Positions 6,531 to 13,977 of a stretch of DNA of 21,326 nt are shown one piece after another. This stretch comes from DAOUFU01 sp034429275 (GTDB taxonomy: Bacteria > Chloroflexota > Anaerolineae > Aggregatilineales > Aggregatilineaceae). The DNA lies in NCBI GenBank assembly GCA_034429275.1, contig DAOUFU010000260.1:1-21326 (forward strand). Reading direction: 5' to 3'. The notes beneath the pieces are model-generated. The model saw nothing but the letters and a program-made list of their open reading frames with translations. It did no database searches and was not told where the DNA came from. Positions within the stretch are counted from its first letter, which is position 1. Each line of letters starts with the position of its first letter. The position numbers and the translations under genes were made by a program.

Positions 6531-7991
6531 GTGAAGAAGCTCATTCCAGCGTTGATGATCGTCGTCGTTTTGGCGGCAATAGCCGCGCCGGGGGTCGTTG
6601 CCCAGGGCAGCGTAAAAGTCCTGACGTGGGAATTCATCCAGAATGAGACCGATGGGCAGCTCGGATGGCTGGATTCATCGGGTAACCAGGACGTGCTGCT
6701 CAGTTTCCCGACCGGCGTTTTCGACAACCAGGCAAAACCTTGCAGCCAGGATTTCTGGGCGAAAGGTGGCAAGCACATTGCCGTGTTCACAGGCGCGGCC
6801 AGTGGGAATATTGCTCTGTTCCCGCTGGATGGCAGCGCCCCACTGCCAATCGGCTCCGCCCACCGGATGGCCTGCGCCGGTCCGGCAACCTTCCAGTTCT
6901 CGCCCAATGGGGAGCGCCTGGGTTATATCAACTACGTCTTTGACGTGCTGGACCGCGAATTCCCGGTGGGCGATCTGGTCCTCTTCGAAGCGGCCACGGG
7001 CGCTCAACTGGGCGGCTTCGACTGGACAACCGCGTTTGTCCTGTATGATGACGGTGCCCTGATGCTGCGCCTCTTCCCCGATGGGAAGGGCAATGCCATC
7101 GAAGGCGATGTCGATTGGTGGGATAACTCTGGCCGACGAACTCTGACCACGTTGGAGCCTGTCTTCCCTGCCGATGCCCCCGAAGATTTCTGGTGCGGCT
7201 TCACCAGCGGCGCAGTAGCGCGCCTAGGCAACACGGCCTACGTGCTCACCGGGCAGGAATGCCAAAACGGGGCGAGCAACTGGCGGTTGGTCAGCATCCC
7301 GATGGGCGGCGGCCAGGCTACCGAGATCGCGTTTGGGCAGCCGGGAGGCAGCTTCTTCCCCGAAAGCTTCACCACCCAGCTACTGCCCGCGCGCGACGGC
7401 TCCGGGTTCTTGATGATGGTCCCCAGCGGTCTGCGGCGCAATACGACGAACCTGTTCTGGATCACGAAGGAAGGCGCAATCACACCTGTGCTGCCGGAAC
7501 AGCACGTCGTGGTCGATCGATATGGCGAGCGGCTGACCGAAGGGCGGAACACGGTTCCTACCGCTGATGGCGGCGCTCTCGCCTTTGTCACCACCACTGC
7601 CAATGATGAGCAGGCCCTCTATGTGCTCAATCTCGCCACTGTGGGCAATCAGCCGGTCCAGTTAGATGAGACGAGTTCGGGGCAGCGGTTCTTCCAGTAT
7701 CTCTGGACACCCAACAACACCCTGTACTATGTGCTCGGCACTGTCGAAACCGGTTCGCTCAACATGGCCACGGTGGATGGGTCATCCCAGCGGCTGGCAC
7801 GCGGACGCTTCTTCCGCATCGCCACCAATTATGCCGGAGACAAGATCGCGGCGGCGGAATGGTACGCCAACCCCGAACGGCTGGGCGATGATCTCTTCAA
7901 GCTCACCCTGCTGGACAAAAACGGCTCGTCCTCCGACTTCAAGGTAGGCGGCCAGGATCACGCCCAGTACATCCCGCTGGCTGTGCAATAA
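6531..7991 (+). CDS. Secreted beta-propeller-like (WD40/TolB-like) protein
   Basis: This is a 486-residue protein from a GTG start with a strong AGGAGGAG Shine-Dalgarno sequence 5 bp before it. Residues 1-25 form a signal peptide (KK, a hydrophobic core, GVVAQG). The rest is a run of strand-rich repeats with turns such as QLGWLDSSGNQDVLLSFP, FQFSPNGERLGYIN, LFWITKEGAITPVLP and TLLDKNGSSSDF. These resemble TolB/WD40-like blades that alternate display phrases with (F/L)xPDG-type turns. No enzyme active site is evident. Such exported propellers usually bind proteins or ligands in the envelope. It is divergent from the CBS-ACT gene and separated from the cobalamin operon by the palindrome at 8042, so it is probably monocistronic. 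The fold call is by pattern only. Confidence 0.75.
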   Translation: MKKLIPALMIVVVLAAIAAPGVVAQGSVKVLTWEFIQNETDGQLGWLDSSGNQDVLLSFPTGVFDNQAKPCSQDFWAKGGKHIAVFTGAASGNIALFPLDGSAPLPIGSAHRMACAGPATFQFSPNGERLGYINYVFDVLDREFPVGDLVLFEAATGAQLGGFDWTTAFVLYDDGALMLRLFPDGKGNAIEGDVDWWDNSGRRTLTTLEPVFPADAPEDFWCGFTSGAVARLGNTAYVLTGQECQNGASNWRLVSIPMGGGQATEIAFGQPGGSFFPESFTTQLLPARDGSGFLMMVPSGLRRNTTNLFWITKEGAITPVLPEQHVVVDRYGERLTEGRNTVPTADGGALAFVTTTANDEQALYVLNLATVGNQPVQLDETSSGQRFFQYLWTPNNTLYYVLGTVETGSLNMATVDGSSQRLARGRFFRIATNYAGDKIAAAEWYANPERLGDDLFKLTLLDKNGSSSDFKVGGQDHAQYIPLAVQ

Positions 7992-8041
7992 ACGCTTGAG
8001 CGCGTGCCCGTAAACCCCTTCTGTCAGCGGAGGGGAGAATG

Positions 8042-8085
8042 CTGTAGGGGGCGAGTTTCGACACTCGCCCCACTTGCCCCTACAG
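8042..8085. repeat. REP-like nested palindrome
   Basis: Outer arms CTGTAGGGG (8042-8050) and CCCCTACAG (8077-8085) enclose a second perfect hairpin, GGCGAGT (8050-8056) with ACTCGCC (8063-8069). No T-run follows. The form resembles dispersed extragenic palindromes with GTAGGGG/CCCCTAC ends. It may also stop transcripts from the upstream gene. Around it, 7992-8159 shows no gene, only a weak 5-bp CCCCT/AGGGG hairpin near 8016-8036. Confidence 0.6.
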
Positions 8086-8159
8086 GCTGATCGGGGCGGC
8101 GACTGTATCTGCCTCGCTGCCTGTTGACCCCGCGTGAAGATCGAACGCACCGAGTTCAC

Positions 8160-8188
8160 TTGCCATTCCTCTCTGAACGTGGTATCTT
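8160..8188 (+). promoter_or_regulatory. Promoter of the cobalamin riboswitch and btu operon
   Basis: TTGCCA (8160-8165), a 17-bp spacer and TATCTT (8183-8188) predict a start near 8195, only about ten bases before the riboswitch closing stem. The fit to the riboswitch position supports the call; the -10 is only a partial match. Confidence 0.55.
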
Positions 8189-8205
8189 GGGCGTCATCAG
8201 TCACG

Positions 8206-8349
8206 CAATCGGAGAGCTTTTGCCCCGGATGGCAAAGCGTTGTGCTGCCTGGCGCGGCACAGTGGCGAAGCAGGTGCAAGTCCTGCGCTGACCCGCAACG
8301 GTAAGTGAGGGGAATGCCCCCTCACAAGCCCGGTCGACCGCTCCGATTG
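8206..8349 (+). promoter_or_regulatory. Cobalamin riboswitch aptamer
   Basis: The conserved cobalamin-riboswitch core is readable: AGGTGCAAGTCCTGCGCTGA, then CCCGCAACGGTAAG (8291-8304), and AAGCCCGGTCGACCGC near the 3' end. A closing stem pairs CAATCGGAG (8206-8214) with CTCCGATTG (8341-8349). A GC-rich hairpin (GTGAGGGG with CCCCTCAC) sits between the two conserved blocks. It lies upstream of btuC on the same strand, with an intrinsic terminator about 100 bp further down. Binding of adenosylcobalamin or a related corrinoid should lower expression of the importer. Confidence 0.93.
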
Positions 8350-8451
8350 GTTTGGTTTCGACCTTCGAGGAATGGGGTTGAGGCGGGTAAGTCCACCGGG
8401 TATTGACCGGCCCAACCGGTCCGGTTTTCCCGGCAGGTTCGCGCTAGTACC

Positions 8452-8473
8452 CCAGCCGTCAGGCTGGTTTTTT
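8452..8473 (+). terminator. Intrinsic terminator of the riboswitch expression platform
   Basis: CCAGCC, a 4-base GTCA loop and GGCTGG are followed directly by TTTTTT (8468-8473). It sits between the aptamer and btuC with no gene in between, as expected for ligand-controlled premature termination. The stretch 8350-8451 has several CCGG-containing segments that could form the competing antiterminator. Which pairing wins cannot be settled by eye. Confidence 0.8.
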
Positions 8474-8530
8474 ATCCCCCACCCCCTCCCTCACCAGGCA
8501 AACCTATCTGGAACCGGTGAGTGTTATTCC

Positions 8531-9673
8531 ATGAGCAGCGCAGTGATCTCTCCCATTGAATCGTCCGCGCGGGACCGAATGCCGTTTTTGCTGGTCAACT
8601 TCGGCGTGATGACCCGGTTTGTGGTCATTTGCAGCACGCTGATGCTGCTGCTGGCCGTGACGACGATCTTCGCCGCCTCGACCGGCTCCACCTCGATCCC
8701 CTTTCGGGACGTGGTGCAGGCCCTGCTGCAATATGCCGGGTTCGGGGGCGGCATGGACGAAGCCTCGACCACATACCGGATCGTGACGGTGGTCCGGCTG
8801 CCGGGTGTGCTGGTGGCTGCGCTGGTCGGCGCAGCCCTGGCCTGTGCGGGCGCGGTGATGCAGGGCCTGTTCCGCAACCCGCTCGCCGATCCGGGCATCA
8901 TCGGGGTGAGTGCAGGTGCGTCGCTGGGCGTGGTCGCCGCTGTGACGCAGGCCGCCCTGTTGAGCGATGGGTGGCTGTTCAACCGGGGCACGCTGGGCGG
9001 GGCGTTGTGGCGCGCGCCGATTGCTGCATTTGTTGGAGCACTGGCCGCCGCGCTGACGGTCTACCTGCTGTCGCTTCAGCGCGGGCGAACCAACCTGGCG
9101 GCACTGCTGCTGGCGGGCGTGGCGCTGAACGCCGTCCTGGGGGCGATCACCTCGGTGCTGCTGCTGCACACTGCCGATCTCAACGCGGTGCGGGCAGTGT
9201 TGGCCTGGCTGGTGGGCAGCCTTGAAGGGCGCGGTTGGGACTACTTCCACGTGGTCAAATGGCCGATCGGCATCTCGGCGGCGGCGCTGCTGCTGTTCGC
9301 GCGCGATCTCAACGTGCTGGTGATCGGCGAAGAGGCCGCGCAATCGCTGGGCGTCAATGTGCCCCGCGTGCGGCTGATCCTGTTGGTGCTGGCCAGCCTG
9401 CTCACCGCTTCCGCCGTCAGCATCGCGGGAGCCATCGGCTTTGTGGGACTCATGGTGCCGCACATGCTGCGCCTGGTCATTGGGCCGGATCACCGCGTGC
9501 TGATTCCCGCCAGCCTGTTGGGCGGGGCGGTCTTCCTGGTCTTTGCGGATGCGCTCGCGCGGTCCATCATCGCCCCGGCGCAGCTTCCCGTCGGCGTGGT
9601 GACGGCCCTGGTGGGTGGTCCGTTCTTCCTGGGCCTGATGTGGCGCAACCGCCGCCAGATTGCGCTGCTGTAG
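8531..9673 (+). CDS. btuC: Cobalamin ABC transporter permease, FecCD family
   Basis: This is a 380-residue integral membrane protein of the FecCD/BtuC family, forming the channel through which the corrinoid crosses the membrane. I chose ATG 8531; the frame is open upstream but through the riboswitch and its terminator. The Shine-Dalgarno sequence is weak (GGTGAG). Family hallmarks are VRLPGVLVAALVGAALACAG, MQGLFRNPLADPGIIGVSAG, the coupling-region GAIGFVGLMVPHMLRLVIG, and QLPVGVVTALVGGPFFLGL near the end. Hydrophobic stretches are compatible with the usual ten membrane helices. An N-terminal tail of about 25 residues precedes the first helix. The next gene begins 9 bp after its stop. The upstream riboswitch is what makes cobalamin, not ferric siderophore, the probable substrate. 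Confidence 0.93.
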   Translation: MSSAVISPIESSARDRMPFLLVNFGVMTRFVVICSTLMLLLAVTTIFAASTGSTSIPFRDVVQALLQYAGFGGGMDEASTTYRIVTVVRLPGVLVAALVGAALACAGAVMQGLFRNPLADPGIIGVSAGASLGVVAAVTQAALLSDGWLFNRGTLGGALWRAPIAAFVGALAAALTVYLLSLQRGRTNLAALLLAGVALNAVLGAITSVLLLHTADLNAVRAVLAWLVGSLEGRGWDYFHVVKWPIGISAAALLLFARDLNVLVIGEEAAQSLGVNVPRVRLILLVLASLLTASAVSIAGAIGFVGLMVPHMLRLVIGPDHRVLIPASLLGGAVFLVFADALARSIIAPAQLPVGVVTALVGGPFFLGLMWRNRRQIALL

Positions 9674-9682
9674 GGGGGCAAG

Positions 9683-11080
9683 ATGAAGCGTGCGCTGAGC
9701 CAGAAACGCGGACGGGGCCAGTTGTGGGCCGTCGTCGTGCTGGTCGTGCTGATGGCAGTTGTGCTGGCGGCGATGTTCTCGATGCCGCACGCCGCGCCGG
9801 TCCTGGCGCAGGGTGACGAGCCTGGAGTGCGCGTGGGAGTCGTGGTGGCAGGGCTGGGCGAGCAAACCCGCACCTTCTGCGTGACCTTGACCAAACCCAA
9901 CCCCACCGGACTCGACGCCCTGATGGCTACTGGCCTGGATGTCGGCGCAGTCTCCGGCGGGCTGGGCACTCAAATCTGCCGGATCGAAGGAGTGGGATGC
10001 ACACCGCCCGCCGAAAGCTGCTTCTGCCAGTGTGAGGGCGGCAACAGTTGCGCCTACTGGTCCTACTTCCACCTCGCCGAACAGAACACCTGGCAGTACA
10101 GCGTGGTGGGCGCGGCCCGGCGGCAGGTCTCCAACGGCGATGTAGAAGGCTGGTGGTGGCGCGTCGGCAATGCCTCGCCAGCCGATTTTCCGCCCGTGCC
10201 ATTCGAGACCCTCTGCGGCGTTGAGCCAGCCTTCCCGCGCACCGTCATCGACGACCTGGGGCGCGCGTTGACCTTCGCGACCCCGCCGGGCCGGATCGCC
10301 TCGGTCACGCTTGGCTCGGACGAAATCCTGCTCGACCTGGTAGATACCTCGCGGGTGCTGGGCGTAACCTATATGGCGACCAACCCCGCCATCAGCAACA
10401 TCGCCGACCGGCTGGACGGCATCGCGCATACCGACCTCGCAGCCAATGCGGAATACCTGATCAGCCTCGATCCCGACCTGGTCATCCTGGCCTCGTACAA
10501 CGATCCCGCCCTGATCGACCAGTTGCTCGATGCCAGTGTGCCGGTGTTTGTGCTGGCCGACTTCAACACCCTGGACGATGTGCGCGCCAACATCCGGCTG
10601 CTGGGCCGGATCACCGGGGAAGACGCGCGCGCCGAAGAATTGATCGAGACCATGGACGAGCGGCTGGCCGCTGTCCGCGCGGCAGTTGAGCCATTCCCCC
10701 GCGTGCGCGTGCTCTATTATGAGACGGGCGGCATCACCTATGGCCCAGGCAGCACGGTCGATGAGATCATCACCCTGGCGGGCGGCATCAACGTGATCGC
10801 CGAGCAGCAGTTGGGCGCATACCCGCTGATTGATGAGGAACTGGTGCTGGCCCTCGATCCCGACGTCGTCCTGGTGAGCGCCGGTTTTGGCAGCAGTGGG
10901 GATGCCGTTGCCCAGTTTGTGGCCAACCCCGCGTTTGGTACCCTGCGGGCAGTGCAGGCCGGGCGAGTGATCGCCATCCCAAATGCGCACATGACCAACG
11001 TGAGCCACTACGTGGTGCGCGGCGTTGAAGATGTCGCCCGTGCCCTGTACCCCGATGCCTTTAAGGGAGAAAACCAGTGA
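9683..11080 (+). CDS. btuF: DUF4430/transcobalamin-C-like domain fused to BtuF-type cobalamin-binding protein
   Basis: This is a 465-residue exported protein with an N-terminal membrane segment (about 13-34) that may be a signal peptide or anchor. Residues about 47-165 resemble DUF4430, the domain shared with the C-terminal half of transcobalamin: TGLDALMATG, then CAYWSYFHLAEQNTWQYS, VGAARRQVSNGD and VEGWWWRVG. This part has seven Cys, five of them in C106-C123. Residues about 186-460 are a class III periplasmic-binding domain of the BtuF/FhuD type (RTVIDDLGRALTF, SLDPDLVILAS, LALDPDVVLVSAG, VQAGRVIAIPN). Ordinary BtuF lacks the first domain. It should capture corrinoid outside the cell and deliver it to the permease. 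A G-rich Shine-Dalgarno sequence precedes ATG 9683, and its TGA overlaps the next gene's GTG. Confidence 0.88.
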   Translation: MKRALSQKRGRGQLWAVVVLVVLMAVVLAAMFSMPHAAPVLAQGDEPGVRVGVVVAGLGEQTRTFCVTLTKPNPTGLDALMATGLDVGAVSGGLGTQICRIEGVGCTPPAESCFCQCEGGNSCAYWSYFHLAEQNTWQYSVVGAARRQVSNGDVEGWWWRVGNASPADFPPVPFETLCGVEPAFPRTVIDDLGRALTFATPPGRIASVTLGSDEILLDLVDTSRVLGVTYMATNPAISNIADRLDGIAHTDLAANAEYLISLDPDLVILASYNDPALIDQLLDASVPVFVLADFNTLDDVRANIRLLGRITGEDARAEELIETMDERLAAVRAAVEPFPRVRVLYYETGGITYGPGSTVDEIITLAGGINVIAEQQLGAYPLIDEELVLALDPDVVLVSAGFGSSGDAVAQFVANPAFGTLRAVQAGRVIAIPNAHMTNVSHYVVRGVEDVARALYPDAFKGENQ

Positions 11081-11904
11081 CCGCGCCGGATCGCCTAATC
11101 CCGCCAGCGGATGGGACAGCCCTGCTGCGCGCAGAGCAGGTCGGCTTTCAGAGGGGCGGCAGCGTGCTGTTGAGCGGCATCACCTTCTCTGTCGTGGCCG
11201 GAGAAGTGCTCGGTCTGATCGGTCCTAACGGGGCGGGGAAATCTACCCTGCTCAAGGTGATCAGCGGCCTGTGGCCGGTCACCTCCGGGACAGTTTTGCT
11301 GCTCGGTCAACCGCTGAAGCACTATTCGACACGTGCGGTAGCCCAGGTGATCGCCCAGGTGCCGCAGATCACCTCGCTAGACTTTCCGTTCACCGTGCAT
11401 CAAGTTGTGCTGATGGGCCGGAACCCTCACCTCAGCCGCTTCGAGCTGGAAACCGCGCGCGACCGGGAGATCGCCGGGGCCGCCATGCGCCAGACGGCGA
11501 CGGAACACCTCGCCGGGCGGTTGATCGGCAGCCTGAGCGGCGGCGAACGTCAGCGCGTGCTGATCGCGCGGGCGTTGGCCCAGGAACCCAGGCTGCTGCT
11601 GCTGGATGAGCCGACGGCCAATCTTGATCTACAGCACCAGATGGCAATCCTCGACCTGCTGCGCCGCCTGGCCGTACAGAACCGGGTCGGCGTGGTGGTG
11701 GCCGTACACGACCTGGAAATGGCCGCGCGTTACTGCGACCGGCTGATCCTGATGCACCAGGGCGGCATCCTGGCCGAAGGTGCGCCCGACCAGGTGCTGA
11801 CTCCCGCCCGCCTCCGGCAGGCGTATGGGGTCGAGAGCCGCGCCTATCCCGACCCGGTCACCGGCCACCTTCGGCTGGCCGTGATCTCCGACGTGGAGGC
11901 GTGA
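11077..11904 (+). CDS. btuD: Cobalamin ABC transporter ATP-binding protein
   Basis: This is a 275-residue ABC ATPase that powers the importer. It starts at GTG 11077, which overlaps the preceding TGA by four bases (GTGA), with GGGAG upstream; translational coupling is likely. Motifs in order are Walker A GPNGAGKST (49-57), Q-loop Gln96, signature LSGGERQ (153-159), Walker B RLLLLDEPT (172-180) and H-loop His211. The layout and the spacing MGRNPHL before the signature are typical of the FecE/BtuD group. It is the last gene of the operon, and a new promoter follows. The gene order permease, binding protein, ATPase with one riboswitch makes the assignment firm. Confidence 0.94.
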   Translation: MTAPDRLIPPADGTALLRAEQVGFQRGGSVLLSGITFSVVAGEVLGLIGPNGAGKSTLLKVISGLWPVTSGTVLLLGQPLKHYSTRAVAQVIAQVPQITSLDFPFTVHQVVLMGRNPHLSRFELETARDREIAGAAMRQTATEHLAGRLIGSLSGGERQRVLIARALAQEPRLLLLDEPTANLDLQHQMAILDLLRRLAVQNRVGVVVAVHDLEMAARYCDRLILMHQGGILAEGAPDQVLTPARLRQAYGVESRAYPDPVTGHLRLAVISDVEA

Positions 11905-11938
11905 GCCTGGGCCGGTTGGGCCAGTGGCCCCCGCGTGT

Positions 11939-11967
11939 TTGGCGTTACTTCTTCGCCCCACTATAAT
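11939..11967 (+). promoter_or_regulatory. Strong promoter for the 640-residue protein
   Basis: TTGGCG (11939-11944), a 17-bp spacer and a perfect TATAAT (11962-11967) lie 45 bp before the ATG at 12012. This implies a leader of about 37 nt and transcription independent of the btu operon. Confidence 0.65.
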
Positions 11968-12011
11968 GCAGACAGACCATCGAAGCAGTCTCTGGCAAGG
12001 AAGAATGACCT

Positions 12012-13934
12012 ATGCCCGACGAACGCGGATTCTTACTCGCCGAAGAAAAGCAGGTCTTGCTGCGCCACTTCGCCCCTGTGCTGGTTCTCTTCCCCGAAAC
12101 GCCCGCCTCCGCACCCTATCCCGATGAAGGGGACGCCATCTACACGGTGCGCGGATCGTATCACCCGCGTGCCGTCGAGATGTTCCTGGAACTGGCCCGC
12201 GTGCGCTATAAACGCTCGGTGCTGCTGCGTCAGCCGGGGCTGATCTTTGCGCGACGCCGCTATACCCAGGAACTGGCCCGCGCGCGGGCAGGGATCACGC
12301 CGGGCGATGTTGAGGCAGCGGTCGAGAAATACCGGACCGATCCCCGTTACGCGGGCATGAGCCAGCAGGCGCTCATCGAGGCTGTTCACGACCGTCTCGT
12401 GCAGGAAGAGCTGAGCAAACGCCTGCATGGGCTGGACCTGCCCCTTCACCGCGCCAGGAATCTCAAGTTCTGGAAAGCGTACTTTCGCTACCTGAACAAG
12501 CTGGGTCCGCAGGTCTGCCGCTCGGTCGTCTATGGCCGCGTGCTGCAGGGACTGGCCCCGCTGAATGCCGAGATCGCCCCGCCCACCGACCCCAGCAAAC
12601 CACCGAGGGCCAGCTTCGGGCCGGTTGATGTGAGCCGGGCGCGGGTGGCCCTGCAGTACTGGTTTCATTACCTCTACGACGATTGGGCGAACCGTCACGA
12701 GGGCGACCTGGAAAGCATGACCGTGCTGGTCTCGCTGGATGAATCGCTGGTGCTGCGCGCGCGACCCCTGACCGCCGAGGAACTGCTGGGTGGAGTCACC
12801 CCGCTGGAAGTCGGCTATTCCGCCCACGAAGACGGCTTCCGCCGGTGTTGGAGCGATGTGCAGAAAACACGTGAGGGGCGGCCCATCCTGTATGTTGCGC
12901 GCGGGTCATCCGCGTCCTACTTCGAGTGGCGGCTGGAAGGCTTTCCTGCCTCGGCACGGGTGGGCTTTGTCGAAAAAGTGCTGACCGTGCCGGGGATGTT
13001 CATCGGGGCGCGGCGATTTTTAGGCCGCCGGTGGGATACAGCCTACTTCGCCCGGTTCACGGCGCGTGGGCCTCAGAATACCGACTGGGTAGCCGCCGAC
13101 CCCCAACCCGAAGACCGCAGCGATCAATCGCCCGCCAACGCCCAGGAACGGCAAATCCCCTGCGAATGCCGCGGGGTGCGCCGCCTGCCCGCCTTCGACG
13201 AACAGGCGGGCCTGGACGATCACACCTACTACCTGGAGACTGATCGCCTGTTCTGGATCGAGATGGCCCAGGAATATGGCCTGCAGTGGGGGCAGGACTC
13301 GCTGTTTCCGGGCACGCAGGGGCCGCGCGGCCAGACCAAAGCCGAGCGCGACAAAAAGGTTGCCCAGGTCGATCAGTTAGTGCGGCTGGAAGTGCTCATT
13401 GAAGAGGCGCTGACCGTCATCGACCGCGACCTGCGCAAACTCAGCGAGCGCCGCCTGGCCATCAACAACGCCATCCCCCAGCTTGAGGATGCACTGCGCC
13501 CGCTGCGTCCCGCCCAGCTTCGCGCAAAGGGTGCCTTCCCGACCAGCGCCCGGAATTTCGTCTATACCATGTGGGCCTGGATCCTCAAAGTTCACCCGGA
13601 GGCCTGGCCGGGCGGGCCAGGGCTGCTCAACCAGTGGCGGTTTGCGCGCCAGCTACGGCCAGGGATTTTTTCGATCTTCACCTGGCGCGGGCGTGCCCAA
13701 CCGCTGCTGGACCGCCAGGACCCGCTCTATCACATCAAGACTCTGCTGGCGCGCGTGCGCCAGATGCGCTACGAGATGCAGTTGATCGAGTCCAAATGGG
13801 ATAACCCCTTCTCGTGGGTGCGCTATACCTGCCTGGCGGATTCGTTCTTCTACGGACGCCGCCAGCGCCAGACCCTGACTCCCGCCGATCTCCAGTTGAT
13901 CGACTGCGAGGACTCGCCGCTGTCGATGCGGTGA
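12012..13934 (+). CDS. Uncharacterised protein with VPS62-like core
   Basis: This is a 640-residue protein without a signal peptide or membrane helices, so probably cytoplasmic. ATG 12012 has GGAAG 8 bp upstream. The start (RHFAPVLVLFPET, 18-30) and the blocks LQYWFHYLYDDWANRHEGDL (214-233), GYSAHEDGFRR (268-278) and PILYVARGSSASYFEW (291-306) resemble the VPS62-type domain. There the pattern is a leading HxPV, then YWFFY..N..HEGDWE, then an H-containing strand and V.YVA.GSHA.YF. An Arg/Leu-rich helical insert (about 55-200) separates the first motif from the others. The C-terminal half has a possible coiled coil (about 440-495, VAQVDQLVRLEVLIEEALTV). In this copy the GSHA His is Ser. Function is unknown even in the family. 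The gene stands alone behind a strong promoter. Confidence 0.78.
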   Translation: MPDERGFLLAEEKQVLLRHFAPVLVLFPETPASAPYPDEGDAIYTVRGSYHPRAVEMFLELARVRYKRSVLLRQPGLIFARRRYTQELARARAGITPGDVEAAVEKYRTDPRYAGMSQQALIEAVHDRLVQEELSKRLHGLDLPLHRARNLKFWKAYFRYLNKLGPQVCRSVVYGRVLQGLAPLNAEIAPPTDPSKPPRASFGPVDVSRARVALQYWFHYLYDDWANRHEGDLESMTVLVSLDESLVLRARPLTAEELLGGVTPLEVGYSAHEDGFRRCWSDVQKTREGRPILYVARGSSASYFEWRLEGFPASARVGFVEKVLTVPGMFIGARRFLGRRWDTAYFARFTARGPQNTDWVAADPQPEDRSDQSPANAQERQIPCECRGVRRLPAFDEQAGLDDHTYYLETDRLFWIEMAQEYGLQWGQDSLFPGTQGPRGQTKAERDKKVAQVDQLVRLEVLIEEALTVIDRDLRKLSERRLAINNAIPQLEDALRPLRPAQLRAKGAFPTSARNFVYTMWAWILKVHPEAWPGGPGLLNQWRFARQLRPGIFSIFTWRGRAQPLLDRQDPLYHIKTLLARVRQMRYEMQLIESKWDNPFSWVRYTCLADSFFYGRRQRQTLTPADLQLIDCEDSPLSMR

Positions 13935-13977
13935 CCGGCGGGAAACAGGACGCCCGGCAGGACGTCCGGCGCGAGCG

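Noticed and set aside
8405..8428. GACCGG/CCGGTC hairpin as the riboswitch terminator
   Set aside because: The T-run is only four bases and is separated from the stem; the hairpin at 8452-8473 is a far better terminator.
8504..11008. An 834-codon open frame on the minus strand
   Set aside because: It is antisense to btuC and btuF, which have firm family motifs; its His/Gln/Arg-rich composition is typical of a GC-rich shadow.
13946..13969. Two tandem copies of a 12-mer (one mismatch) between the VPS62-like gene and fumC
   Set aside because: Only two short copies in a 43-bp GC-rich gap; chance or a small slippage event is enough.
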